From NCBI GenBank assembly GCA_031763025.1, contig JASSKH010000003.1, forward strand, positions 14,566,992 to 14,630,991: a stretch of 64,000 bases of DNA, given 5' to 3'. The position numbers and the translations under genes are program-made. This DNA comes from Macrocystis pyrifera. Taxonomy: Eukaryota > Sar > Phaeophyceae > Laminariales > Laminariaceae. A model generated the notes under the pieces. That model did not search any database, was not told the origin of the DNA, and was given only the letters and a program-made list of their open reading frames with translations. Within the stretch, counting starts at the first letter, position 1; each line of letters starts with the position of its first letter. Below, piece after piece: positions 1 to 10,555 of this stretch.

Positions 1-128
1 GCGAGTCGCATGAAGAGTGAGCTGCATCCCACTAAAAACCGCTTTTGGGGCAGACTGTCTTGCATACGGTTGACAGCGTCAATGAATTGGCTTATTTTCT
101 GGTGTGGTCACTTCCAGAGGTAAGGGGT
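1..128 (-). mobile_element. F1 short retroelement, fragment cut by window edge
   Basis: Matches the middle of the F1 family (compare 541-660): the segments around GCGAGTCGCATGAAG, GAGCTGCATCC, GATGACAGC and CCACTTCCAGAG occur in the same order. The 3' end (C tail) would lie to the left of the window. It ends at a G tract. Confidence 0.75.
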
Positions 129-387
129 GGAGGCGGGGGGGGGGGGGTGACGTGTTGTGCCAACGAGCGACAGGAAGCGATTGCTACGTGCTGTCTCGAT
201 ACGGCAAAAATGGCGCGTACTGCTGTATTGTAGCGGGGGGGGGGGGGGGGGGGGGGGGGGCAGGGGAGCAATCCGACGTGGTCAGTCGACGACGAGAGAA
301 GCAAGGACTGACGCCCTGGGCCGGCACAGTAAAAAAAAGGCGCCTACCGTAGCGGAGATGGGGGGGGGGGGGGGGGGGGGGGGGGGG
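129..387. repeat. Three G homopolymers with short unique spacers
   Basis: G tracts at 135-147, 235-260 and 361-387 separate ~90-bp spacers that I cannot assign. The last tract is the complement of the C tail of the F1 copy that starts at 388. The first two may be tails of copies reduced to almost nothing. Confidence 0.8.
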
Positions 388-777
388 TGTACTCGATAGG
401 AGAGATGTACTCGATCTCATGCATGGCCATAGTCGTATGACCATAGACCCTCGCATCCCTACAATGCCGGGACGGAGCATGTCGGGTTTTCACCGACCAG
501 GCAGACATTGCTTGCACCAAGCGCGAAGCGCCGTGAGGTGTTCGGCGAGTCGCATGAAGGGTGAGCTGCGTCCTGCTAAGAACCGCCTGTGAGGCGGACT
601 TGCATATGGATGACAGCTTCAATGAGTTAGTTTAGTTTCCGGTGTAGCCACTTCCAGAGACAGCAGTGGGAGTACTATGTAACTGCCTCTTGGGTGCCTT
701 ACCTTGAACACTACGTGGTACGATGAATTCCCTTGTGCTGAGTAAAGGTTCTTTACTTCGCACAAATGCTGTTGCCT
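388..777 (-). mobile_element. F1 short retroelement, 5'-truncated
   Basis: Read on the minus strand, it ends in the family 3' terminus (ACGGCCATGCATGA, then GAGTAC) followed by (C)27. It carries the duplicated GAGTACATCTCTCCTATCGA tail variant also seen at 10.7, 14.8, 32.7 and 51.6 kb. The 5' side stops near CACAAATG, about two thirds of full length. No coding capacity is evident. Confidence 0.85.
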
Positions 778-929
778 GTAGCTCCCTCCCTTTCGTGTCG
801 CTTCGTCCGCGCAGCAGAAGATATCTGTCCTTCCTGAGTACGTATGCTTTCCGTCTGGCAGCCTTTCTGAAGTCCTTGCGTCGTTTGTATACTGTTTTCA
901 TTTCAATTTTTTTTTTTTTTTGTTTCATT

Positions 930-1285
930 GTTTTTTTGCTCTTATTTTCTGGTCCTGCTTGTGTTGTGGTGTTCTCGTACCCGGTACGCTGTCATTTCAC
1001 TCGCTTGACACTTGAATTTGCGATTCTTTTTTCTTTTTTCTTTTCTTTTTATGTTTTGGTCTTCCTCTGTCTCACAGTCTGTGACCGCAGAATCAGTATC
1101 CCTCTAGGATAAGGAATCAGGACGGACACTATTACGGGGGTCCATAGTTAACGGGACGAAATTTTGTTAGTAAAAATAGTTAAATATATAGGTTTTTATG
1201 TACACCATAGGTCCTGTTAACTATGGACCCCCGTAATAGGTGCACTGATGAAGCTGGGTAGAAAGGACGATTTAATGTGAAGACA
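930..1285 (-). repeat. Dispersed repeat Q interrupted by MITE-A
   Basis: Reverse-complement relative of 50030-50265. The shared blocks include the complement of ACCAGGACCAG-type sequence near 940, CACTCGCTTGACACTTGAA, and GATGAAGCTGGGTAGAAAGG at 1248. A MITE-A sits between the halves, so the copy at 50 kb shows the unoccupied arrangement. Partial copies also lie at 22640-22760 and 41190-41340. Class unknown. Confidence 0.65.
1130..1238 (-). mobile_element. MITE-A copy 1
   Basis: Inverted termini TTACGGGGGTCCATAGTTAA (left) and its complement (right), bounded by TA. Both ends are of the t subtype (GTCCATAGTTAA). Strand follows the convention that the half with CCTATGGTATAC comes first. It is inserted in repeat Q. 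Confidence 0.92.
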
Positions 1286-1336
1286 ACAACAACAACAACA
1301 ACAACAAATGATCTAACTCGACGACCAGCTGTGGGC

Positions 1337-1905
1337 GGGGGGGGGGGGGGGGGGCGTACTCATTTGTTGCTTGCCTTAGTCGTTTGACCATTGACCACGC
1401 ATCCCTTTCGAGACGGACCGCCGTTGCTACTCCTAATAGAGACACCTTCAACAATTAGGCGCTCATTACGTTGCTTCCATGTATCACATACCTGGTAGTT
1501 TTTTTTTGCTAACCTTGTCCCCTTCCTGTTTGGTCTCCTGTGGCCACCATCTATCTCCTAGAATAGCGATCGTTTTCTCGCTGCTATCTGATGTACGCAA
1601 CTCCTCCATGTGTCACATTCGCCTATTTCCCTCATCTCCTCTTCCGACACATCCCGTTCCTCCTTGTACATTTCACATTCTCCTACTTTGTGAGTTCTAC
1701 TCTCTATTGCTTTGCCACACGGGCACATCTGTGCATCTACTTCCTCCTCCTCCCGGTTACTGGTATACCTCTTTCTTCTTTCTGGCAGGTCCAGGTCCCC
1801 TACACGAAATCACAGTTTCAGCGTTTTCGCGAAGTCCATTGGGCCGTGCAAGTACGTTTTCATTATTATACCTTCCCTCAATACCCTGGGATCTGAGTTA
1901 CCACG
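1337..1905 (-). mobile_element. 5'-truncated LINE (C-tailed), 3' end
   Basis: The G tract at 1337-1354 is the complement of the C tail. To its right, the minus strand reads ...GACTAAGGCAAGCAACAAATGAGTACG-(C)n. Further in, around 1725, the minus strand encodes a zinc-knuckle-like C-P-C-G...E-T-R-T-H-I-A-R-E-C, typical of the C terminus of LINE ORF2 proteins. A near-identical but mutated copy is at 33287-34005. Similarity fades near 1905. Confidence 0.8.
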
Positions 1906-2804
1906 ACATAAGGGCAGGGAAGGCGAAATATAGAGCGAAAAGGGCCAAGGAAATGCGCAAAGAAGTTGAAGTACACCGATGACGTTCGGCCCTAGTAGGA
2001 CGTACGTAGAACAAAACGGGTCGAAACGGGGAACAGTCACGCTGTTAAGACCCCTGGCCGGGCTCCGTGTTCACTGCGCTCAGCGCTTTTATCTCTGATG
2101 TCCCCCGAGGCTCTTGGGCATCGGAGGGCTTCACGTATCACATGCAGAGCACACTCTACCTGGTACGCATGAAAAGCAAGAACATTGTGTGAATCGTGAG
2201 CAGTATGTATGTACCCACGCACGACGCAAGATAACACACATCGTTTGGAAGAATGCCCGAGACTCGAGTTTCTCCGAAACTAGGGAGGCACGCACCACGT
2301 AAATTTTCGGCTTTTGAAAGATGATCTTGCACCCTACCCGTTGAGTCGAGGTAATCTCGGGGGGGGTGTGCTTGCTACCTTGCGTGTTAAACGGTAGATA
2401 GATAGGTGACGAGGAGTTGCAAAGAGGAGGATGGCCACGGCCGTCAGATATGACAGGGTGAGAAGCAAAAGTTGGTGTCGGTTGACCGGTCTGCAGTAGT
2501 TTTGACCGATCAAGGCCCTCTTCAAACCTAATATGCTGGTGTTAGTGCGGGCAGTCCCTTGAGTGATGTCGGGTTGACGAGTCTCGTAGTTTTGATGTAA
2601 AGGGAGATAGAGACTCAGGTTTTTTTTTGGTAGACGTAGTTTACCTCTTGCCAGATCTACCTATTGAGCCTTTTAGATTTCCTGTGGTTTTCTTCTCCTT
2701 TCGGAGAGTTTTCGTGAGTGGCACAACGCTGAAGAGTGCTCGTGGCGCACATGAAATTAAAAGGTCGGATGGCAAACGCAATAACTATAATATTTGAGCG
2801 AGTT
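1906..2804. other. Unassigned stretch
   Basis: No supportable gene or repeat edge seen. One TACCTGGTA motif at 2157-2165. Open frames are short and without recognisable domains. Confidence 0.5.
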
Positions 2805-3145
2805 CTCGTTGATGTGTACTCACGTGTGTTGGTTTGCTTAGAGATAAGAGAAGAAGAGAAAAATTATTCCAATGCCGGTCATGAAGGAGACCACTACCAC
2901 GGGGGACCATAGTTAATAGGATCTGCGGTACACACAAAAACCTATATGTTCACCTATTTTTACTAACAATATTTGGTCCTATTAACTGTGGACCCCCGTA
3001 ATAGTATCCCGCCTGTCCCCAATTTTCCAATCTAAGATACGCCTCCGAAGTAATACAAATGCTTGCATACTTTCCAAAATACTGAAACTCAGGTAACCAG
3101 TAACTATCGACCTTTCACGGTATTTCAAGGCAATGCCATAATATC
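2805..3145 (-). mobile_element. Degenerate solo LTR interrupted by MITE-A
   Basis: The block at 2815 (TACTCACGTGTGTTGGTTTG) and the block at 3030-3110 (TCTAAGATACGCC, CTCAGGTAA, GACCTTTC) match, in order, the minus-strand form of the LTRs at 9812 and 14330. A MITE-A at 2895-3003 splits the copy. Both ends are eroded. Confidence 0.6.
2895..3003 (+). mobile_element. MITE-A copy 2
   Basis: Left end CACGGGGGACCATAGTTAAT mixes both subtypes; right end is t subtype. It lies inside the degenerate LTR. Confidence 0.88.
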
Positions 3146-3214
3146 GACCCGTCTTTTGGCCCCAACACAAAAGCCGGCGTCCCTGGTGGCGTGGTAGGTG
3201 GTCTACATGCCTAC

Positions 3215-3323
3215 TATTACGGGGGTCCATAGTAAATAGGACCAAATATTGTTGGTAAAAATAGGTAAATATATAGGTTTTTATGTATATCATAGGTCCT
3301 ATTAACTATGGCCCCCCGTAATA
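3215..3323 (-). mobile_element. MITE-A copy 3
   Basis: TATTACGGGGGTCCATAGTA...CCGTAATA. Its left end is a mosaic (GTCC outer, GTAAAT inner). Confidence 0.92.
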
Positions 3324-3324
3324 C

Positions 3325-3605
3325 GATCAATTTCGTGGGTTCGAGTCAAGTCTCACCGAGTGCATACTCGTAGGGACTTTCTTCTCGCATGAAAATTGAG
3401 TAGCGGAAAGCGCGAGAGCGTTTGAGTTAGCTACATTCGATGAAAATCGACGAGCGGTGGGAATGCTGAACCCTATGCGCGACACTAATGAAGGCGCGTA
3501 CCGCGGGGGGGGAAGGGATGACACCCGTGACCACGGCTTGTCCAGTACATCGCTGAGGGTAAAACCTCCTACGAGTTAAGCTGGAGAGTGGACGTGACCA
3601 GGAAA
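3325..3605 (+). mobile_element. tRNA-like SINE (family E), 5'-truncated
   Basis: Begins with a B-box-like GGGTTCGAGTC, then shares ACCGAGTGCATACTCGTAGG, GACGAGCGGTGGGAATGCTG and TGACCACGGCTTGTCCAG with 14040-14690. It holds the uninterrupted sequence GGGATGACACCCGTGACC, which is split by an LTR in the 14-kb copy. Confidence 0.7.
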
Positions 3606-3764
3606 AATACATATTTTAAAAATAAAATACAACAATACTCTACTCTTCTGTGGTCTCGATGTGGGCACCGTATCACACGGGTGATAAGATAACACACCTC
3701 CCTGGGATTAATTTCAGAGCCGATTTCCTCCGAAAAAACAGCAGGGCGCGCGACGACGAAAATT

Positions 3765-4620
3765 GCGGCACTTGGGAAAATCTTGCCGAGAGATGTTTTT
3801 CATGTTAGACACGTCGGTCGGCGTTTTGTTTTTGCGCTCACTCCCCCCGTTGTCGAAGAGAAACACAGATTTTGTATTCGTCCGAGAGGGGGGGGTGATA
3901 TCTTCTTACCCGTGTGGGATGGGCAAATGGGAAGATATATTCCCGAGATATTTTCCATAGTAGAAGCGTCGCTCGGCGTTTTCTTTCCGTGGTTGTCGAG
4001 AAAATCAGATTTGAATTTTGTCCGAGAGGGGGGGGGTGTACTCTTGCGTGTTGTGCGGTCTACGGGAAGATATCTTCCCGAGATGTTTTCCGAATAGACG
4101 CGTCGATCGGCGTCTGTTTTCGCACTCACTCTCCCCGCTGTTGTCGATAAAATCATATTTGAATTTTGTCCGAGGCGAGGTGTTCCATCTTGCGTGTTGC
4201 ATGGACTATACGGGAAGATCTTGCCCGAGATATTCTCCATAATAGACGCGTAGTCGCTCGGCGTTTGTTTTTTGAACTCTCCCCGTGGAAAATCAGATTT
4301 GAATTTCGTCCGGCCGGGGGGTGTGGTAAAATTTTGCGTGTTATCCTGACTATGGGAAGATCTTGCCGAGATTCTTTTCCGTATAGACGCGTCGCTGGAC
4401 GTTTGTTTGCACCCACTCTCCTCGTTGTTGTCGGGAAAATCATACTTGAATCTCGTCCGAGACATGGGGTGTTGTATACATTGCGTGTTATACGGTCTAC
4501 GGGAAGATATCTCGCCGAGATCTCTTCCACATAGACGCGTCGTTCGGCGTTTGTTTGGACTCACTCTCCCCGTTTTTTTTTGCCGAGAAAATCAGCTTGG
4601 AATTCCGTCGGAGGGGAGAG
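3765..4620 (+). repeat. Tandem array, ~117-bp degenerate units
   Basis: About seven units. Each contains TACGGGAAGAT(ATC)TTCCCGAGAT, a TAGACGCGTCG core, GGCGTTTGTTT and GAAAATCAGATTTGAAT followed by GTCCGAGAG and a short G run. Both strands stay open because the unit length is close to a multiple of three. The resulting long open frames are repeat artefacts rather than genes. Confidence 0.85.
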
Positions 4621-4621
4621 T

Positions 4622-4842
4622 ATGTTATTCTATCACCCGTGTGATACGGTATTGTTATCTTTTATCACCCGTGTGATACGGTAGTGTTATATTTTATCAC
4701 CCGTGTGATGCAGTAGTGTTATCTTTTATCACCCGTGTGATACGATAGTGTTATCTTTTATCACCCGTGTGATACGGTAGTGTTGTATTTTATCACCCGT
4801 GTGATACGGTAGTGTTCTCTCACCACCCGTGTGATACCCCTA
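4622..4842 (+). repeat. Tandem array of palindromic ~34-bp units
   Basis: Seven or so units, each with TATCACCCGTGTGATAC (perfect 6-bp arms TATCAC/GTGATA around CCGT) and a spacer GGTAGTGTTATCTTT. A lone inverse copy is at 3670-3687. The array abuts the 117-bp array directly. Confidence 0.88.
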
Positions 4843-5377
4843 TGTATATGCGGTGGTACTGCCGAAGTCCCTTGACCGCTGTCCGCGAAAAAAGGCAAGA
4901 AAGAGAGAGCCGTGTGTACACCGATCGTTTTGGTGGTAGTCGCCTTGGAGAGCGTGGCGTGCGATCATTTTTCGCGGCGCTCGATTTTTTCCAGAACACG
5001 TCAAAGAAAGGCTGTGGTTGGTCGCCAACCCCGAACAAGGCCTTTTCGGTAAGATCTGCTCGAGAGACAGAGCCTCCCGAAAAAAATGATGCTCGACTTT
5101 TCTTTTCAGCACTCTTACTTTTTTTCCCGAGTTGTCGAGAAAACGATCACCCCCCTTTGCGATCTCAACAATCCTCTTTACGGTATACCGGTATGGGCAG
5201 TTTAGTGAGTAGGCAAGCGAGCCGCATCCGTCCGTCAGAATAGGGCGGGCGCGTGCGAACGAGCCCCTGTTTCCACCCGTCCAGTGCACGATCGACCTGG
5301 AGAATCGTCGCCCACGATTACCAATGTGCAAAAGACAAGAGCGCGGTCAATGTTGGCGGGGGGGGGGGTGTTGAATT
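4843..5377. other. Unassigned stretch
   Basis: Contains short inverted similarity (TCATTTTTCGCGGCGCTCGA near 4967 versus AAAAAATGATGCTCGAC near 5082). An open frame of about 143 codons on + shows no domain I recognise. A G tract lies near 5358-5368. Confidence 0.4.
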
Positions 5378-5483
5378 GTGGTGATGGTGGTAATAATGGC
5401 GGTGGTGATGGAAATGATGATGGTGATCGTGGTGGTGGTGGTGGTGATGATGATGATGACGATGATGGTGAATGACAATGGTA

Positions 5484-5548
<65 letters not shown>

Positions 5549-5552
5549 GATC

Positions 5553-5589
<37 letters not shown>

Positions 5590-5794
5590 CGATGATGATG
5601 ATGGCGATGATGGCGAATGATAATGGCAATGACGGTGATGATGATCATCATGACGATGGTGAATGATGATGGTGATGGCGATGATGATGATGATGACGAT
5701 GATGATGATGATGATGATGATGGTGAATGATAATGGTAACGACGATGATAATGATGATGACGATGGTTGGTTTTGGACTTGGTGGTGATGATAG
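5378..5794 (+). repeat. (GAT)n microsatellite, interrupted
   Basis: About 415 bp of GAT/GGT/GAC triplets, giving poly-Asp, poly-Met or poly-His frames on the two strands. These frames should not be annotated as proteins. Confidence 0.95.
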
Positions 5795-6530
5795 TAGCGA
5801 TGATGATGGTGATGATGGTGCACCTGTGTTGCACTGCCCTCAAAACACAAAAAAGTCTCGAGAACGAAGACACTGGAATCACGTCTGGCGCCATTTTTTT
5901 TTCTCAAGACTTTTCGTTTATCTACTCTAACTCCGACCGTTTTCATCGAGCCAAAATTTGGCAGGGCAGATATAAGGTCCTTGGTGCACTCCCTCCCGTG
6001 AGTGTTCCAAAGCGACAACACTTTTCGGGTCCTCCTTTGGGGCGGACCTCGTCGCTGAAGTTGGAAAATGTGGTTCCAGGCGCTTGGATTTTCGGTTTCT
6101 TGTACTGTAGTCAAGTACCTGGTACATTTTTTTTCTGGTGCTGAACGAAAAGGAGAAGCGTACTCTTTTGGGTTTCCTTCTTCTCGTTCAGAAAAAAAAA
6201 AATGGCTAAAGCAAAATAAACCGAAAATTCAAGCGCCTGGAACCACATGTTCAAACTTCAGCGACGAGGTCTGCCCCGAAGGAGGACACGAAAAGTGCTT
6301 TCGCTTCGACACACTCACGGGAGTGCACAAAGGCAAGGAGCTCATATCCGCCCTGCCAAATTTTGGCTCGATGGAAACGCTCGGAGCTAGAGCAGACAAA
6401 CGAAAAGTCTTGAGAAAAGAAATGACGGCAGACGTGATTCCAGTGTCTTTGCTGTCGGGAGTTTTGGCAATATGAGCTTTTATTGTGGGCAGTGCAACAC
6501 AGGTGGATGATGATGGTGATGATGATGATG
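5795..6530. mobile_element. Fold-back element with ~310-bp inverted arms
   Basis: 5795-6112 and 6212-6530 are imperfect reverse complements. Paired landmarks are GGTGCACCTGTGTTGCACTG with GGGCAGTGCAACACAGGTGG, CAAAATTTGGC with GCCAAATTTTGG, and GGTTCCAGGCGCTTGGATTT with its complement near 6232. The central loop still pairs locally (CTGAACGAAAAG with CTTCTCGTTCAG). Both arms end in GAT microsatellite. Open frames across the arms have no recognised domain. Confidence 0.85.
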
Positions 6531-7337
6531 AATTTTTCACATTAGAATCAGCGACTTCTCCCCCCTGAAATCTAGCCAGTCCTTTATCTATCCACAGCTG
6601 CTAATGAGCGATCGACTCTAAAGCCTCTACAGCAAGGTATGTATGCTGCACCAAGGCCTTGTTGGACGGCAGAAAAAAAAAAGGTCGAGATCCTACCGCA
6701 AACAAAGAAACTACCAGTCAGTATATGATACGTAAAGTTGAAATTGAAATCGTTCATCGAAATTCCGCGCGCCTTGTGCGACGAGCTTCGGCAAAGCCAG
6801 CCGCGTTTGTGGCGGTCATTAATGAACGAGCGGTAAGCAAAGTGTGAAAAAACTACGTTGCGGGAGTGCCCACGGCGAGCCGGATTTCCTTGAGCTTGCG
6901 TTTTGTTGTGCCCCCAAACAGCCTAACAAGAACGAATGCGTCTCGGCGCAAAAAAAAAATAGCAGGTACTGACTGCTGCAGGTAGCTTGTGTTGTGTCGG
7001 TCATAGGGGGGGCATATAATAGCGAATGGATTCAAGAACGGAAAAGCGGGATGTTTGCGGGATGTTTTGTTGGTCCAGAATGATCACGCAGAAGAAAGAG
7101 CTAGAGACCATCCACTGCGGTATTACTTGAGAGGATGTTCGATTCGTGTCCGACTGGAAAAAGCACGATGCGATGCATTGTCGCAGGGCCAAACCACATG
7201 CTAATAATAGCAATTGATACTGCTGTATAGAGAAAGGCAATAACTTGCATACTGCTAATAATAGCAATTGATACTGCTGTATAGAGAAAGGCGACGTGCG
7301 TAATGTGAAAGTTCGGGTAACTCTTATGGGGGATAGC
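6531..7337. other. Mostly unassigned; one 52-bp tandem duplication
   Basis: ACTGCTAATAATAGCAATTG...GAGAAAGGC occurs twice, at about 7198-7240 and 7250-7292. Nothing else is assignable. Confidence 0.6.
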
Positions 7338-7430
7338 TGCTGTATGTAGTCAATCCCGTCATCGTCACAAGGACAAACCACTCAAATTCCAAGTAGCTTG
7401 TCCCCCCAGAAGGGATGAAGTACAGAAGAA
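7338..7430. mobile_element. MITE-P (palindromic element), degenerate
   Basis: CACAAGGACAAACCACTCAAATTCC...AGCTTGTCCCC matches the core shared by copies at 29702, 59853 and 63662 (GGGGACAAA...TTTGTCCCC). Confidence 0.6.
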
Positions 7431-7581
7431 CTAGCTTCGTGGTTTTGAATCTCTTTTTCCTGCTGGCCACCATCACCCTGGCCGTGAATATAGTCAGCGT
7501 TTGAACCGATAAATTAATATCAAATGGAGAAGTATATTTTCGGTCAGAGTGGTATACACATGAGGAAATCGAGATTTGGGC

Positions 7582-7690
7582 TATTTCGGGGGTCCATAGT
7601 TAATAGGACCTATGGTATACATAAAAACCTCTATATTTGCATATTTTTAGTAACAATATTTGGTCCTATTTACTACGGCCCCCAGTAATA
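7582..7690 (+). mobile_element. MITE-A copy 4
   Basis: Left t-type end with a TTCGGGGG variant; right a-type end (TTTACTACGGCCCCC). Flanked by TA. Confidence 0.9.
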
Positions 7691-7763
7691 TTAATACTCA
7701 AGACCTTGGGGGGGAAAAAATGACAATAACGGATGGATGTGTACAACACGATTTTATATGTAC

Positions 7764-7883
7764 TATTACGGGGGTCCATAGTGAACGGGACCAAATTTTG
7801 TCAGTAAAAATACGTGAATATATAGGTTTTTATGTATACCATAGGTATACCATAGGTCCTATTAACTATGGACCCCCGTAATA
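7764..7883 (-). mobile_element. MITE-A copy 5
   Basis: t/t ends. About 11 bp longer than usual because TATACCATAGG is duplicated in tandem near 7837-7858. Confidence 0.92.
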
Positions 7884-7942
7884 ACTGTACATACACTCGA
7901 TCAAGACTACTATTAATACATAGTCTATATATATGTTGTTGG

Positions 7943-8051
7943 TATTACGGGGGGCCATAGTAAATAGGACCAAAATTTGTTGGTAAAAATAGGTAAATAT
8001 ATAGGTTTTTGTGTATACCATAGGTCCTATTAACTATGGACCCCCGTAATA
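7943..8051 (-). mobile_element. MITE-A copy 6
   Basis: Left a-type, right t-type end, i.e. the common asymmetric form when read on minus. Confidence 0.92.
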
Positions 8052-8068
8052 CCAGGTAATAATCTGCC

Positions 8069-8174
8069 TCGTGGGTGCCATAGTAAATAGGACCAAATAT
8101 TGTTAGTAAAAATAGGTAAATGTATAGGTTTTTATGTATACCATAGGTCCTATTAACTATGGGCCCCCGTAACA
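8069..8174 (-). mobile_element. MITE-A copy 7, degenerate termini
   Basis: The outer few bases of both ends have changed (TCGTGGGTGCCATAG; CCCCCGTAACAG). Internal sequence intact. Confidence 0.85.
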
Positions 8175-8179
8175 GTATA

Positions 8180-8576
8180 TCCGTTTTTTTTTCACCTGCA
8201 CGATGCAACGGGGTCTTTTAATTGCACTCGTACGCATCGTGCACCAGAGGGCGCATGAACAATCGTAACACGTATACTACTATTAATACGCAGAAAAAAA
8301 TCAAGTTGGTGCACACGGTACAGCATGGTATATCGAATCGTTTGCTGTTCTTGTTGCATGATATCGAACGGTAGCGTTCAAGTTAAAGTACGTTGAACGT
8401 CAACAAGAGGAGCTGCTAGCACACACCACAGACAGGCAGGCTGAAACGTTTTCCACACAGCGCTCTTAGACGGTCGGTGTTTTTTGTTTTGCCGTTGAGT
8501 TTGCCATCCGATCTTTGATGTTCAGCGTGAGCTCGCTCAACCTCGATCAACTCATAACAACATCCCCTATCATCAT

Positions 8577-8609
<33 letters not shown>

Positions 8610-8729
8610 GGAAAAGGAAAGGAAAAAGCAAACCGAGCAGCAGAGGGAGGAAAACCAAAATAATATTAAAAGGAAAACCTATCGGTGTTGAATATCGTAT
8701 CGAAAGTCCCACACCTTCGACGAATCATC
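8180..8729. other. Unassigned; short (ATC)n(AGC)n microsatellite
   Basis: 8568-8610 is ATCATC...CAGCAG. The remaining sequence carries no recognisable feature. Confidence 0.5.
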
Positions 8730-9352
8730 TACAGATCATTCCCACAGTTCATGATCTGCAGCAGTAGATCTTTCAGGGCAGATATATGTATGATCCGCAT
8801 GATCTAGCTCATGTTGCCGGGTGGGACCCGCATAATCTGCTGCAGTAGTACAACGTGTTTGTTTCCTGAGTTTTTTTTTTATCTGTGCTATATGCAGATC
8901 CTGCATTACCCCTCTCACGACGGCAAGAACTATCGCGGAGGACCATAGTAAATAGGACCTACGGTACACACAAAAATCGATATATTTACCTATTTTTACC
9001 AACAATATTTGGTCCCGTTTACTATGGTCTCTCGTAGTAAAAGCTCTACATATATACAGTAGACCATGACGCGTTCTACGACAGAGGTAGCACATTTATT
9101 TCCGCTATTTTTTTTTTTCTGAATGACGGGGCTCCTTAACCCAAAATCGTCGGAATGCGAATCTTGTTTCGAAAACTGACGTGTTTGTGTCCTTGGGCCA
9201 TGGCATAATTCATCGGGAAGCAATTTGATTTTTGCTGAAGTCGGTTTTCGGGTGAGGTATGGAGGTATGGAGCTCCATAAGGTTAAGTGAGAGTGAGAGG
9301 AAGGACCCTCGGAAAACTTGGGTTGAACCTTTATCGTAGAACGCCCTCTCAT
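8730..9352 (+). repeat. Dispersed repeat R interrupted by MITE-A
   Basis: Two blocks recur on the opposite strand at 30228-30632: a GATC-rich block (AGCTCATGTTGCCGGGTGGG) and a second block (GGGCTCCTTAACCCAAAATC through GTAGAACGCC). The block order differs between the loci. Confidence 0.65.
8931..9039 (+). mobile_element. MITE-A copy 8
   Basis: a/a ends, right terminus drifted (GGTCTCTCGTAGTA). Confidence 0.9.
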
Positions 9353-9811
9353 CATGATCTATCTGATCTGTCCGTATACAGCAGATCATGATCTATCTGA
9401 TATGTCCGAGGCGCGTGGAGAGTTTCGATACATCGAAATATAGAACTTTCGATAGGTACATCGTATACGTCGAACGTGTTTTTGCCCTCAAATCCCGGCC
9501 CTCTGGCATCCCCGGTTTGTTTGTTTCTTCCCACAATCTATACAACACGTATCAAAGTATCGAGATCGTATCGATTACGATATTATAGTTTTTTTCTCTT
9601 GTTTGCTCATCGGTATCGGTATATCGGTATATCGTAATATCGAGCTCGACTCTGGCCGGAAATACAAGGACCTGAAGACTTAAACCGGGGCCCTTGTATT
9701 GTCGCTCTCGGATAGGTGGATATGAAGACTTAAACCGGGGCCCTTGTATTGTCGCTCTCGGATAGGTGTGTATATACACGTACTGTAGTCTAACTCCTTT
9801 TCTGTGCCTGG
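9353..9811. repeat. Unassigned, with a 48-bp tandem duplication
   Basis: TGAAGACTTAAACCGGGGCC...TCTCGGATAGGTG occurs at 9673-9719 and again at 9723-9769. 9355-9410 has GATCATGATCTATCTGATCTG-like duplications also present near 30340. Confidence 0.7.
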
Positions 9812-10097
9812 TGTTAAGATCAACGGTTGCGGGACACTTTGTATCCCTGGACATGTCTTCCTTTTAAGTCGGTAATCGTTGGTACTCACGTGTGTTGCTT
9901 ACTTAGCTATAGAAGAGGAGCAGTTTTATTCCTTTCGTGCACGCGGAGACTGAGACCAAGCTCTCGTGCGTCTCTGGAAAACCCATGGTTTTCCCATCTA
10001 AGATACCTACGCCTTCCAAGTACTACAAATACGTTCCCAGTGCCTGAACCCAGGTAATTACCGGGCTTTCAACCTCATACAAAGCAGTATCATAACA
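9812..10097 (-). mobile_element. Solo LTR
   Basis: 286 bp, TGTTAAGAT...ATCATAACA on +. On the minus strand it begins TGTTATGATAC and carries an AATAAA polyadenylation-like signal within GAAAGGAATAAA. Flanking 4-mers (CTGG / CTAG) do not match exactly. Confidence 0.85.
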
Positions 10098-10555
10098 CTA
10101 GCCCACTCTGATGAGCCGTATATGCAGAATTATGGGAAATTCATGGAAACCCCGATTCCACGAACTAGAACATGAGTCGAAGATGCGGCTCCTCAAGACC
10201 CACTCCCACACCACCTCTGAACGGCGAGGCAACGAAGCCGACAAAGTACGTAAAAAAAGAAAGGGAAGACATAGCCTTAAGGGGCAGGAAGAAATCGTCA
10301 ATAAAAGACATCGCCATGCCGCCCGCACGGGGGGGGAAGCGAGGAAGATGTACGGAAAAGCGAAAAGTGAGTACGGGAACGAAAAAAAATATAACACGGA
10401 AGACGGCAAGAACCACCTAAACCCAGTCCACAACTCTGAAAACGCGTCCTGGGCCGCAAATGAGCGGCCAATTGCCCAGACCAGTCCCGACACTGAGCGG
10501 GGGGGTAGGCAGGACAAAATACGCAAAAACACACCCCCCAACCCAGCCCGCCTCA
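10098..10555 (+). other. LTR-adjacent region with a basic open frame
   Basis: An ATG at 10111 opens a frame of about 148 codons rich in Lys/Arg/Glu that runs into the F1 copy. The first ~90 bp resemble 15624-15710 (GCCGTATATGCAGA, GTCGAAGATGCGGCT), so this is part of a repeat. It could be a gag-like remnant of the LTR element, but no zinc knuckle or other domain is visible. A function cannot be assigned. Confidence 0.3.

Noticed and set aside
3800-4564. 254-codon minus-strand frame with seven internal repeats
   Set aside because: Follows the 117-bp tandem array, which is open on both strands; no recognisable protein repeat family.
4622-4842. CRISPR array
   Set aside because: The spacers are as similar as the repeats, the unit is too short, and the context is eukaryotic.
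5378-5666. Poly-Asp, poly-Met and poly-His open frames
   Set aside because: Pure consequence of the (GAT)n microsatellite; both strands are open and there is no non-repeat sequence.
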